Below are positions 1-7,054 of a stretch of DNA of 15,174 nucleotides, one piece after another. The notes under the pieces were generated by a model, which saw only the letters and a program-made list of their open reading frames with translations, was not told the DNA's origin and ran no database searches. The stretch is from an uncultured Porphyromonadaceae bacterium (GTDB lineage Bacteria; Bacteroidota; Bacteroidia; Bacteroidales; Muribaculaceae), in contig UROS01000043.1 of NCBI GenBank assembly GCA_900549445.1, forward strand, positions 1 to 15,174, in the 5' to 3' direction. Numbering within the stretch: position 1 is the first letter of the stretch; the number at the start of each line of letters is the position of its first letter. Made by a program: the position numbers and the translations under genes.

Positions 1-119
1 AAAAATATAGGGCTATTCAGAACGAGGATTTTTGCACTTCGTTATTGAATCTTCATTAGGAAACAGCGAAATTAAATATATAAATTATATAACATTATAA
101 AACAAAGGAATTTTATTCG

Positions 120-127
120 TAACTTTG
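120..127 (+). promoter_or_regulatory. Bacteroidetes-type -7 element before speA
   Basis: The octamer TAACTTTG fits the Bacteroidetes housekeeping consensus TAnnTTTG and lies 64 bases before the speA start. I see no TTTG or TTG at the expected -33 distance, so the call rests on the -7 box alone. Bases 1-191 are AT-rich and contain nothing else I recognise. Confidence 0.5.
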
Positions 128-191
128 TAGCGGAAAAAACGTTATAAAGATAACCATTAAAACAAGTATCATAAGGTCAAACAGAGAGTAG

Positions 192-2093
192 ATGAGAAAG
201 TGGCGAATTGAAGACAGTTCGGAACTGTATAATATCAACGGCTGGGGAAGGAAATACTTCTCCATCAACGAAAAGGGTCACGTAGAGGTAACACCGCGCG
301 AGGGTTATGCATCAGTGGATCTTCGCGACGTGATGGACGAGCTTCAGATAAAGGACGTGCAGGCGCCCGTGCTTCTGAGGTTTCCCGATATTCTCGATAA
401 CCGCATCGAGAAAATTTCGAACTGTTTCGCCATGGCGTCGGAACAGTACAACTACAAGGCGAAGAACTATTGCATCTATCCCATAAAGGTTAACCAGATG
501 AGGCCTGTGGTGGAGGAAATAGTGAGCCACGGCAACAAATTCAATATCGGTCTCGAAGCAGGATCGAAACCTGAACTCCACGCCGTGCTCGCCACTGACA
601 TATCCGAAAACTCGCTCATAATCTGCAACGGCTACAAGGACGCCAACTACATAGAGCTCGCGCTGCTCGCCCAGAAGATGGGCCGGCGGATCTATCTGGT
701 GGTGGAGAAAATCAACGAGCTCAAGACCATAGCCGAAGTGGCGCGCCGCCTTGGCATAGAGCCTAATGTGGGCATCCGCATCAAACTCGCTTCGTCGGGT
801 TCCGGCAAATGGGAGATGAGCGGCGGCGACCAGTCGAAATTCGGACTGAATTCGTCGGAACTGCTCAAGGCCATCGACTATATGAAGAAAAACGGGCTGA
901 TGAACTGTCTGAAACTCATACATTTCCATATAGGCAGCCAGATTACGAAAATACGACGCATAAAGAACGCCATCCGCGAGGCCACGCAATTCTACGTGCA
1001 ACTCTCGCGCCTCGGTTTCGATATCGAGTTCATGGACATAGGGGGTGGTCTCGGCGTTGACTACGACGGCACCCGCAGCTCATCGTCGGAAAGCTCCATG
1101 AACTATTCGATTCAGGAGTATGCCAACGATGCCATATCGGCGATAGTCGACGCCTGCGAGAAAAACGGCCTCAAGCAGCCCAATATCATAAACGAGAGCG
1201 GTCGTTCGCTTACAGCCCACCACTCGGTGCTCATTCTCGAGGTGCTCGAAACCACGTCGCTCCCGGAGTGGAACGACAGCCGGGAGATTCCGGACGACGC
1301 CCATGAGCTCGCCCGCGAGCTTTATGCCATCTGGGACAATCTTGACCAGAACAATCTCTTTGAGAACTGGCACGATGCCCTACAGATCCGCGAGGAGTCG
1401 CTCGACCTCTTCAATCTCGGCCTTCTCGACCTCAACACCCGCGCCCAGATAGAGCAGCTCTTCTGGTCGATAGCGCGCGAGGTGGGTGATTTCGCCAATG
1501 CAATGAAGCACGCCCCCGAGGAGCTGCGCAAGGTATCGAAGATGGTGCCCGACAAGTATTTCTGCAACTTCTCGCTGTTTCAGTCGCTGCCCGATTCGTG
1601 GGCGATTGACCAGATATTCCCCATCATCCCCATATCGAGACTCGACGAAAAACCGACCCGTACGTGTACGATCCAGGATATTACCTGCGACAGCGACGGA
1701 AAGATAAGCAACTATATCTCAATTCACGGAGGCACTGCAAGCTCGCTGCCGGTTCACACCGTGAAGTCCGGCGAGCCATACTACATCGGCGTGTTCCTCG
1801 TGGGTGCATATCAGGAAATCTTAGGCGACATGCACAATCTTTTCGGCGATACCAACGCCGTGCATATCTCTGTAAACAAGGACGGCTACGAGATTGAGCG
1901 GGTGATCGACGGCGAGACGGTGGCCGACGTGCTCGACTACGTGCAGTACAACCCGAAGAAACTCGTGCGTAACGTTGAAGCCTGGGTCACTTCATCCATG
2001 AAGGCGGGAAAAATCTCGCCCGAAGAGGGCCGGGAGTTCCTGAGCATGTATCGCTCGGGACTCTACGGCTATACATATATAGAAAAGGAATAG
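192..2093 (+). CDS. speA: Biosynthetic arginine decarboxylase
   Basis: PLP-dependent cytoplasmic enzyme that converts arginine to agmatine and CO2, the first step of the agmatine route to polyamines. The 633-residue length is normal for the SpeA family (fold III, alanine-racemase-like barrel plus C-terminal beta domain). Visible motifs are YPIKVNQ, with the PLP-binding Lys at about residue 99; HFHIGSQ at 244-250; the glycine-rich phosphate-binding DIGGGLGVDYDGT at about 282-294; NESGRS at about 334-339; and the active-site Cys-Asp in TCDSDG at about 498-503. The insertion between barrel and C-terminal domain (about 360-480) is typical of biosynthetic ADCs. The ATG start gives MRKWRIEDSSELYNINGWG, a typical family N-terminus. 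truA follows after three bases, so the two are probably co-transcribed. No anomaly seen. Confidence 0.96.
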   Translation: MRKWRIEDSSELYNINGWGRKYFSINEKGHVEVTPREGYASVDLRDVMDELQIKDVQAPVLLRFPDILDNRIEKISNCFAMASEQYNYKAKNYCIYPIKVNQMRPVVEEIVSHGNKFNIGLEAGSKPELHAVLATDISENSLIICNGYKDANYIELALLAQKMGRRIYLVVEKINELKTIAEVARRLGIEPNVGIRIKLASSGSGKWEMSGGDQSKFGLNSSELLKAIDYMKKNGLMNCLKLIHFHIGSQITKIRRIKNAIREATQFYVQLSRLGFDIEFMDIGGGLGVDYDGTRSSSSESSMNYSIQEYANDAISAIVDACEKNGLKQPNIINESGRSLTAHHSVLILEVLETTSLPEWNDSREIPDDAHELARELYAIWDNLDQNNLFENWHDALQIREESLDLFNLGLLDLNTRAQIEQLFWSIAREVGDFANAMKHAPEELRKVSKMVPDKYFCNFSLFQSLPDSWAIDQIFPIIPISRLDEKPTRTCTIQDITCDSDGKISNYISIHGGTASSLPVHTVKSGEPYYIGVFLVGAYQEILGDMHNLFGDTNAVHISVNKDGYEIERVIDGETVADVLDYVQYNPKKLVRNVEAWVTSSMKAGKISPEEGREFLSMYRSGLYGYTYIEKE

Positions 2094-2096
2094 GAG

Positions 2097-2834
2097 ATGC
2101 GCTACTTCATGCGTCTCGCATACCGCGGTGCGCCGTTCCACGGCTGGCAGTCGCAGCCTGGAGAGGTGACGGTGCAGTCAACGCTCGAGGCGGCGCTCTC
2201 TACGGTCACCCGTCAGCCTGTGAAGATAACGGGAGCGGGGCGAACCGACACGGGAGTCAATGCCCGCGTGATGACCGCCCACTTCGACCTGGAGAAGCCG
2301 ATTACGGATACCGCGGCTGTTGTGCGCGGCGTCAACTCGCTCGTGGGCAAGGATATCGCCGTCTATGAGATACGCGAAACTGCACCCGGCTGGCATGCCC
2401 GGTTCGATGCGAAATCGCGTACATACCATTATTACGCCGTTCTGGAGAAGTCACCTTTCTTCTATCCGCTGAGCTGGAAGGCTCCGGCTGGACTCGACTA
2501 CGGGGCGATGAACCGCGCGGCGGAGATATTGCTGGAAACGGAGGATTTCACCTCTTTCTCCAAACTGCACACCGACACGAAGACAAACATCTGCCACGTG
2601 ACCCATGCGCGGTGGCACGAGGTGGAGGCGGTGCCCGGGGCAATGGTGTTCGTCATCACCGCCGACCGGTTTCTGCGCAATATGGTGCGCGCCGTGGTTG
2701 GCACCCTCGTGGAGGTTGGGCGCGGCAAGATGAGCATAGAGCAGTTCCGCCGTGTGGTGGAGGCACGCAACCGCTGCGCCGCCGGCACCTCCATGCCCCC
2801 GCAGGCCCTCTTCCTGTGGGAGGTGGAGTATTGA
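2097..2834 (+). CDS. truA: tRNA pseudouridine(38-40) synthase TruA
   Basis: Isomerises uridine to pseudouridine at positions 38-40 of the tRNA anticodon arm. The 245-residue length is usual. The N-terminus RYFMRLAYRGAPFHGWQ is the standard TruA opening. The catalytic motif is GAGRTDTGVNA, with the nucleophilic Asp at about residue 51; the most common form is GRTDAGVHA, so A to T and H to N are mild variations that leave the Asp intact. Later family blocks include FTSFSK at about 152-157 and FLRNMVRAVVGTLVEVGRGK at about 192-211. The ATG follows the speA stop within TAGGAGATG, which suggests translational reinitiation. The 3' end faces a small minus-strand gene only 14 bases away, and I see no terminator between them. 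Confidence 0.95.
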   Translation: MRYFMRLAYRGAPFHGWQSQPGEVTVQSTLEAALSTVTRQPVKITGAGRTDTGVNARVMTAHFDLEKPITDTAAVVRGVNSLVGKDIAVYEIRETAPGWHARFDAKSRTYHYYAVLEKSPFFYPLSWKAPAGLDYGAMNRAAEILLETEDFTSFSKLHTDTKTNICHVTHARWHEVEAVPGAMVFVITADRFLRNMVRAVVGTLVEVGRGKMSIEQFRRVVEARNRCAAGTSMPPQALFLWEVEY

Positions 2835-2848
2835 GCGCAACCGAGAAC

Positions 2849-3103
2849 TCAAAAAGCAGGCTTGTGAAGTGCAATCCTAAGGAGATATATAAGAACGCAT
2901 CCGATTAGACACACAAAAATAGTTGTGACTATACTCTTGCTTGTCAGATGCCCCGATTTTTTGCTAATCAGAAGGAGAACAATAGCAAAGAGGCAGAAGA
3001 ATACGTAATACAGCCAGAAGAAACCGCCGGAAGGCAATGTCACGGTACCACAACAAACCATCAATCCTCCAAACAGTAGCCAGTTGGCAAAATTATTCTT
3101 CAT
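2849..3103 (-). CDS. Small hypothetical membrane protein (84 aa)
   Basis: Unrecognised protein. The frame opens further upstream (possible start at 3184), but the extra 27 residues are polar, basic and unlike a normal leader, so I prefer the ATG at 3103, which starts MKNNFANWLLFGG. The 84-residue product reads as three hydrophobic segments, about residues 7-23, 28-46 and 57-75. A basic loop (SKKSGHLTSK) lies between segments 2 and 3, and the C-terminus is RIALHKPAF. Hydrophobic runs of this kind are unlikely in random frames of this GC-rich DNA, and the local base composition is more AT-rich than the flanking genes. I see no promoter on the minus strand upstream. It converges on truA. It could be a lineage-specific gene or, less likely, a chance frame. 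No function is proposed. Confidence 0.5.
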   Translation of the reverse strand: MKNNFANWLLFGGLMVCCGTVTLPSGGFFWLYYVFFCLFAIVLLLISKKSGHLTSKSIVTTIFVCLIGCVLIYLLRIALHKPAF

Positions 3104-3367
3104 AACCGTTGTTTTAGATTTGTAATTTAGTTCAGGTCGATGGGGTGAGGATTTTTCACGATGCCGGGTAACGTAACGATGCATTAATGTTTACAACCAG
3201 CGTAGATATTGCTGTTTATTTTCATTAAAAACGCATGAAAACTATAAAAGGTTTATTTTGCCTGAGGGTTCACCACAAGTTGCGGGGATAGACATTCCCA
3301 GCTTCCGCGGCTGCTCTCGGGTCGGGGCGTCGCAGTATCTCCGGTACTTAATGGGGTAATATTCCGA

Positions 3368-3481
3368 ATATCAGCGTATTGTACGGACGCGATTCTTCGC
3401 GTCCACGGTGAAAAAATGCATTTATCGGGCGAATGTGTCGTGGTGGACGCGAAGAATCGCGTCCGTACAATTTGCTGATAT
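3368..3481. repeat. REP-like doublet: 39-bp inverted repeats, 36-bp spacer
   Basis: The left arm (3368-3406) and right arm (3443-3481) are reverse complements at 37 of 39 positions; the two mismatches are at 3376-3377 versus 3472-3473. Each arm carries its own perfect palindrome of 8-bp stem and 4-base loop: GGACGCGA, TTCT, TCGCGTCC at 3385-3404, and GGACGCGA, AGAA, TCGCGTCC at 3445-3464. In each arm the palindrome is flanked on its outer side by TTGTAC. The whole could fold as one long cruciform or as two hairpins. This matches REP/BIME architecture (paired short palindromes in inverted orientation) or a small non-autonomous element. I see no target-site duplication and no transposase nearby. 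Confidence 0.85.
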
Positions 3482-3662
3482 ATTGTGTGTTACATGCTGT
3501 GTTGCGGGCATTGCCGGTGCTTGCGCGAAATCGTCGCGGAGGGTTGCCGAACGAGCCGAGCGGCCTGCGATTGGTGTATGCTCTACAGGAAATCGAGGCG
3601 AGCGTCGGTGGAATTTTGTGGGAGGCGGGACGTTGCATTCAGTTCTAAAAAGGCTGGAAAAA

Positions 3663-3695
3663 GTTGCTCGTTTCCAATATTATTGTTTACCTTTG
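3663..3695 (+). promoter_or_regulatory. Promoter of the thrS-infC-rpmI-rplT operon
   Basis: TACCTTTG at 3688-3695 is an exact match to TAnnTTTG, and GTTG at 3663-3666 sits 21 bases upstream, the usual distance for the Bacteroidetes -33 TTTG box. Transcription would start near 3702, giving a leader of about 50 bases before the thrS ATG. Confidence 0.75.
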
Positions 3696-3711
3696 CAAGC
3701 TGAAAACCAAC

Positions 3712-3731
3712 GGAGCCGCTCGTATGGCTCC
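3712..3731 (+). promoter_or_regulatory. thrS leader hairpin with CGU in the loop
   Basis: GGAGCC (3712-3717) pairs perfectly with GGCTCC (3726-3731) around the loop GCTCGTAT, or a 6-base loop if G3718 pairs with U3725. The loop contains U-CGU-A, matching positions 33-37 of a tRNAThr with a CGU anticodon. CGU lies at -31 to -29 relative to the thrS ATG. E. coli ThrRS is known to repress its own mRNA by binding an anticodon-arm mimic at about this distance. The hairpin is seen in the sequence; the regulatory role is inference. Confidence 0.45.
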
Positions 3732-3751
3732 ATAACCATTTTTATCAACCA

Positions 3752-5689
3752 ATGATCAACATTACATTTCCCGACGGCTCGGTCAAGCAGTTCGAGAGCG
3801 GCGTAACCCCTCTCCAGATAGCAGAAAGCCTGAGCCCTCAGCTTGCCAGAGATGTTCTGGCAGCATCTGTCAACGACCAGGAGTGGGACATCTCGCGCCC
3901 CATCACCGAAGACGCCACAATCAAGCTCTTCAAATGGGACGACCCGGAAGGCAAGCACGCTTTCTGGCACTCTTCCGCCCACCTGCTCGCAGAAGCACTC
4001 CAGGAATTGTACCCCGGAGTGAAATTCGGCATCGGTCCGGCAATTGAAAACGGATTTTATTACGACATCGACCCTGGAGAAAACACTCTCACTGCGGCCG
4101 ATTTCCCGAAAATCGAGAAAAAGATGCTGGAACTCGCCCAGCAGAAGCAACCGATTGTGCGCGCCGACATCGCGAAAGCCGACGCTCTGAAGCTGTTCGG
4201 CGACCGCGGCGAAGAGTACAAGTGCGAGCTTATAAGCGAACTCGAGGACGGACATATCACCACCTATACCCAGGGCTCCTTCACCGATCTCTGCCGCGGC
4301 CCGCACATTGCGAACACCGCGCCTATCAAGGCCGTGAAGATAACCTCGCTTGCCGGCGCATACTGGCGCGGCGACGAGAAGCGCAACCAGCTCGTCAGAG
4401 TCTACGGCATCACCTTCCCCAAGAAGAAGATGCTCGACGAGTATCTCGTTCTCCTCGAGGAGGCCAAGAAGCGCGACCACCGCAAGCTCGGCAAGGAGAT
4501 GGAACTCTTCGCGTTTTCTCAGAACGTGGGTGCCGGTCTGCCCCTGTGGCTTCCTAAGGGAACCGCCCTGCGCGACCGCCTGGAGCAGTTCCTCCGCAAA
4601 ATTCAGAAGAAATACGGCTATCAGCAGGTGATTACCCCGCATATCGGTAACAAAAACCTGTACGTGACCTCAGGCCATTATGCCAAATACGGCAAGGACT
4701 CGTTCCAGCCCATACATACCCCCGAGGAAGGGGAGGAATATCTGCTCAAACCGATGAACTGTCCTCACCACTGCGAGATTTTCCGCGCGCTGCCCCGCAG
4801 CTACCGCGATCTCCCGCTGCGCCTTGCTGAATTCGGCACCGTTTACCGCTATGAGCAGAGCGGTGAGCTCCACGGCCTGACCCGAGTACGCGGCTTTACG
4901 CAGGACGACGCCCATATCTACTGCGCCCCCGACCAGATAAAGGATGAGTTCCTGAAGGTGATGGACATTATCTTCTATATCTTTAAGGCTCTGAAATTCG
5001 ACAACTTTGAGGCCCAGATCTCGCTCCGCGACCCGAACCACAAGGAAAAATACATAGGCAGCGACGAAAACTGGCACCTCGCCGAAAACGCCATCATAGA
5101 GGCTTGCCGCGAGAAGGGGCTGAACGCCCGCACCGAGCTGGGTGAAGCTGCGTTCTACGGCCCGAAGCTCGACTTCATGGTGAAGGACGCCATCGGACGC
5201 CGCTGGCAGTTAGGCACCATCCAGGTTGACTACAACTTGCCCGAACGCTTCAAACTCGAATATACCGGCAGCGACAACCAGAAGCACCGTCCCGTGATGA
5301 TTCACCGTGCGCCCTTCGGCTCGATGGAACGCTTTGTGGCCGTGCTGCTCGAGCACACCGCCGGACGTTTCCCGCTGTGGCTCGCCCCCGAGCAGGCTGT
5401 TGTTCTCCCCATCTCGGAGAAGTTCAACGACTATGCCCGCAAGGTGGCCGACGAGCTTTCAGAGCACGACATCCGCGCCATTGTCGACGACAGAAATGAA
5501 AAAATCGGAAAGAAAATCCGCGACAACGAGCTCCGCAGAATCCCCTATATGCTTATAGTTGGTGAAAAAGAAGCGGAAAATGGTGAAATTTCTGTAAGAA
5601 AACAGGGCGAAGGTGATAAAGGTTCGATGAAAATTAGTACCTTTGCAGCTGAATTGACCCAGGAGGTCAACAACATGATCAACCAATAA
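3752..5689 (+). CDS. thrS: Threonine--tRNA ligase
   Basis: Class II aminoacyl-tRNA synthetase that charges tRNAThr with threonine. The 645-residue product has the full ThrRS layout: TGS domain at about 1-62; N2 editing domain with HSSAH at 73-77 and CRGPH at 181-185, used to clear Ser-tRNAThr; catalytic core at about 245-540; and anticodon-binding domain at about 545-640. The catalytic zinc ligands are present: Cys in MNCPHH (about 337), His in DDAHIYC (about 388) and His in IHRAPFGS (about 518). Motif 2 is FGTVYRYEQSGELHGLTRVR and motif 3 RAPFGSMERF. The ATG has no Shine-Dalgarno sequence, as is common in this phylum. It is the first gene of a translation operon; infC starts 9 bases after its stop. 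Its leader may mediate autoregulation, and its 3' end holds a possible infC promoter. Confidence 0.97.
   Translation: MINITFPDGSVKQFESGVTPLQIAESLSPQLARDVLAASVNDQEWDISRPITEDATIKLFKWDDPEGKHAFWHSSAHLLAEALQELYPGVKFGIGPAIENGFYYDIDPGENTLTAADFPKIEKKMLELAQQKQPIVRADIAKADALKLFGDRGEEYKCELISELEDGHITTYTQGSFTDLCRGPHIANTAPIKAVKITSLAGAYWRGDEKRNQLVRVYGITFPKKKMLDEYLVLLEEAKKRDHRKLGKEMELFAFSQNVGAGLPLWLPKGTALRDRLEQFLRKIQKKYGYQQVITPHIGNKNLYVTSGHYAKYGKDSFQPIHTPEEGEEYLLKPMNCPHHCEIFRALPRSYRDLPLRLAEFGTVYRYEQSGELHGLTRVRGFTQDDAHIYCAPDQIKDEFLKVMDIIFYIFKALKFDNFEAQISLRDPNHKEKYIGSDENWHLAENAIIEACREKGLNARTELGEAAFYGPKLDFMVKDAIGRRWQLGTIQVDYNLPERFKLEYTGSDNQKHRPVMIHRAPFGSMERFVAVLLEHTAGRFPLWLAPEQAVVLPISEKFNDYARKVADELSEHDIRAIVDDRNEKIGKKIRDNELRRIPYMLIVGEKEAENGEISVRKQGEGDKGSMKISTFAAELTQEVNNMINQ
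5638..5645 (+). promoter_or_regulatory. Possible internal promoter for infC inside thrS
   Basis: TACCTTTG lies within the last codons of thrS, 53 bases before the infC ATG. The match extends beyond the octamer: TACCTTTGCAGCTGAA here against TACCTTTGCAAGCTGAA at the thrS promoter. No -33 box is obvious. E. coli also has promoters for infC within thrS. Because the bases also encode STFAAE, chance is possible. Confidence 0.4.
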
Positions 5690-5698
5690 CCCCGCTGA

Positions 5699-6283
5699 AT
5701 GGAGAAAAAACCCTTTACGCCCCCGCGTCCGCGGCCTGTAAACAACGGCCCGCGCCGCAAAGACAACAACGCAACCAAAGACCCCTACGTGATAAATGAG
5801 CGCATCCGCGCCCGTGAGGTTCGCTTGGTAGGCGACAACGTTGAAAACGGAGTATATCCCATTCAGGAGGCACTCAATATAGCCGATTCGCTCGGACTCG
5901 ACCTGATAGAGATTTCCCCCAATGCCGCGCCCCCGGTTTGCCGTGTGCTCGACTATCAGAAGTTCCTCTATCAGCAGAAGAAGCGTCAGAAAGAGCAGAA
6001 GGCGAAGTCGACCAAGGTAGTGGTGAAGGAGATCCGGTTCGGACCTCAGACCGACGACCACGACTACAACTTCAAACTCAAGCACGCCATAGGCTTCCTG
6101 CAGGAGGGCGCGAAAGTAAAGGCTTACGTGTTTTTCAAGGGACGTTCAATCCTGTTCAAGGAGCAGGGCGAAGTGCTGTTGCTGCGTTTCGCGTCGGATC
6201 TTGAGGAGTACGGCAAGGTTGACCAGATGCCCGTTCTCGAGGGAAAGCGCATGATTATCATGCTCAGCCCCAAAAAGAAGTAA
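5699..6283 (+). CDS. infC: Translation initiation factor IF-3
   Basis: Binds the 30S subunit, prevents premature 50S joining and checks the start codon and initiator tRNA. The 194-residue protein has the usual two alpha/beta domains: an N-domain beginning near VINERIRAREVRLVG (about 31-45) with the signature LIEISPNAAPPVCRVLDYQK (about 69-88), a basic linker rich in K, Q and R (about 90-107), and a C-domain from VKEIRFGPQTDDHDY to the terminal LSPKKK. The ATG is preceded by a short GC-rich gap. The first 30 residues are a proline- and basic-rich extension roughly 18 residues longer than that of E. coli IF3; no other ATG lies before the core domain, and the only alternatives would be atypical codons such as AUU. 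thrS is 9 bases upstream and rpmI 77 bases downstream. Confidence 0.96.
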   Translation: MEKKPFTPPRPRPVNNGPRRKDNNATKDPYVINERIRAREVRLVGDNVENGVYPIQEALNIADSLGLDLIEISPNAAPPVCRVLDYQKFLYQQKKRQKEQKAKSTKVVVKEIRFGPQTDDHDYNFKLKHAIGFLQEGAKVKAYVFFKGRSILFKEQGEVLLLRFASDLEEYGKVDQMPVLEGKRMIIMLSPKKK

Positions 6284-6360
6284 AAACGAAAGAAAACCGG
6301 CGTCACGGGTTGGCGGCGGTACAATTATAACTCGAATTAAAATCTTTAAAAACAAACAAA

Positions 6361-6558
6361 ATGCCAAAGATTAAGACTAATTCCGGTTCCAAAAAGAGGT
6401 TCGCCCTTACCGGATCAGGAAAGATTAAGAGAAAACATGCCTTCAAGAGCCACATTCTGACCAAGAAGACCAAAAAGCAGAAACGCAACCTTACGCACTT
6501 CGGTCTCGTATCGCGCGCCGATTCTCACAACGTAAAGGAGCTTCTCGCCCTGAAGTAA
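6361..6558 (+). CDS. rpmI: 50S ribosomal protein L35
   Basis: Small basic ribosomal protein of the large subunit. At 65 residues it is the normal length for bL35, with the characteristic start MPKIKTNSGSKKRF, then LTGSGKIKRKHAFKSH, and a Lys-rich middle (TKKTKKQKRNL). It sits between infC and rplT in the conserved infC-rpmI-rplT order. The 77-base gap after infC is AT-rich near the ATG and contains a GC patch (6296-6320) that could form a short imperfect stem (ACCGGC with GGCGGT); I do not call this an operator. Confidence 0.97.
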   Translation: MPKIKTNSGSKKRFALTGSGKIKRKHAFKSHILTKKTKKQKRNLTHFGLVSRADSHNVKELLALK

Positions 6559-6607
6559 GAGACAGTTTTCCTCATTAATTCGTGATTTATAAATTCAATT
6601 TCTAACC

Positions 6608-6647
6608 GGATGCGCAGCACCCCTAAGAGCAAAAGCCGCTGACATCC
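6608..6647 (+). promoter_or_regulatory. Irregular hairpin just upstream of rplT
   Basis: GGATG (6608-6612) pairs with CATCC (6643-6647). After a small internal loop (CG opposite A), CAGC (6615-6618) pairs with GCTG (6638-6641), enclosing a 19-base loop rich in C and A. It ends 16 bases before the rplT ATG, within the 105-base rpmI-rplT gap. L20 is a known translational autoregulator of this operon in E. coli and Bacillus, using irregular helices that mimic its rRNA site; the role here is inference from position and shape only. Confidence 0.35.
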
Positions 6648-6663
6648 AAAAAACATCACTTCA

Positions 6664-7014
6664 ATGCCAAGATCAGTAAATCATGTAGCTTCAAGAGCTC
6701 GCCGCAAGAAAATCCTGAAACTCACCCGCGGATACTTCGGTTGCCGCCGCAACGTGTGGACCGTAGCCAAGAACACCTGGGAAAAAGGTCTTACCTACGC
6801 TTACCGCGACCGCAAGGACAAGAAGAACAACTTCCGCGCTCTCTGGATTCAGCGTATCAACGCCGCTGCCCGCGAGGAGGATCTTTCTTACTCCAAGCTC
6901 ATGGGTCTCATCCACAAGGCAGGCATCGAGATCAACCGCAAGGTTCTCGCCGACCTCGCCCTCAACAATCCCGCAGCATTCAAGGCTGTGGTTGAGAAAG
7001 TAAAGAACGCCTGA
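6664..7014 (+). CDS. rplT: 50S ribosomal protein L20
   Basis: Early-assembly large-subunit protein that binds domain II of 23S rRNA. It has 116 residues, normal for bL20, with the classic opening MPRSVNHVASRARRKKILKL, then YFGCRRNVWTVAK, and the conserved block WIQRINAAAREEDLSYSKLM at about 56-75. The basic N-terminal extension and globular C-domain (IHKAGIEINRKVLADLALNN) are both complete. It is the last gene of the thrS operon and is followed by a strong hairpin and U-rich tract. In other bacteria L20 represses its own operon; a candidate hairpin lies in front of the gene here. Confidence 0.97.
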   Translation: MPRSVNHVASRARRKKILKLTRGYFGCRRNVWTVAKNTWEKGLTYAYRDRKDKKNNFRALWIQRINAAAREEDLSYSKLMGLIHKAGIEINRKVLADLALNNPAAFKAVVEKVKNA

Positions 7015-7054
7015 AAGAGGTAGTTCGGTATTTTCAACCGCAAGAAAAATCAAT

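Larger units (their letters stand above)
3104..3751. other. Long intergenic region with no convincing gene
   Basis: About 650 bases separate the small membrane-protein gene from thrS. The first 150 bases are AT-rich. A 6-bp hairpin lies at 3284-3299 (GGGGAT, loop AGAC, ATTCCC, one G-U pair). The two-palindrome inverted repeat follows at 3368-3481. Bases 3490-3650 are unusually GC-rich for intergenic DNA and include a small hairpin at 3524-3538 (CGCGA/TCGCG). They can be read in open frames on both strands, but the translations resemble no family I know and contain repeat-derived sequence. The thrS promoter begins at about 3663. The GC-rich block may belong to the same repeated unit as the palindromes or be a decayed gene remnant; I cannot tell which. 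Confidence 0.6.

Noticed and set aside
3104..3184. 27-residue N-terminal extension of the small membrane protein
   Set aside because: The stretch is polar and basic and does not fit a membrane-protein start; the ATG at 3103 is preferred, although not proven.
3348..3755. Open frames on both strands in the region upstream of thrS (for example 3348-3638 minus, 3408-3755 plus, 3433-3648 plus)
   Set aside because: The inverted repeat makes plus and minus frames give the same peptide (GREESRPYN occurs on both strands), and the rest matches no known fold. They are products of the palindrome, not genes.
3680..4642. 320-codon open frame antisense to thrS
   Set aside because: It lies opposite a complete, motif-rich thrS; long antisense frames are expected in GC-rich codons and this one has no recognisable domain.
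6296..6320. L20 operator in the infC-rpmI gap
   Set aside because: Only an imperfect short stem can be drawn, without a clear second element, so I do not call it.
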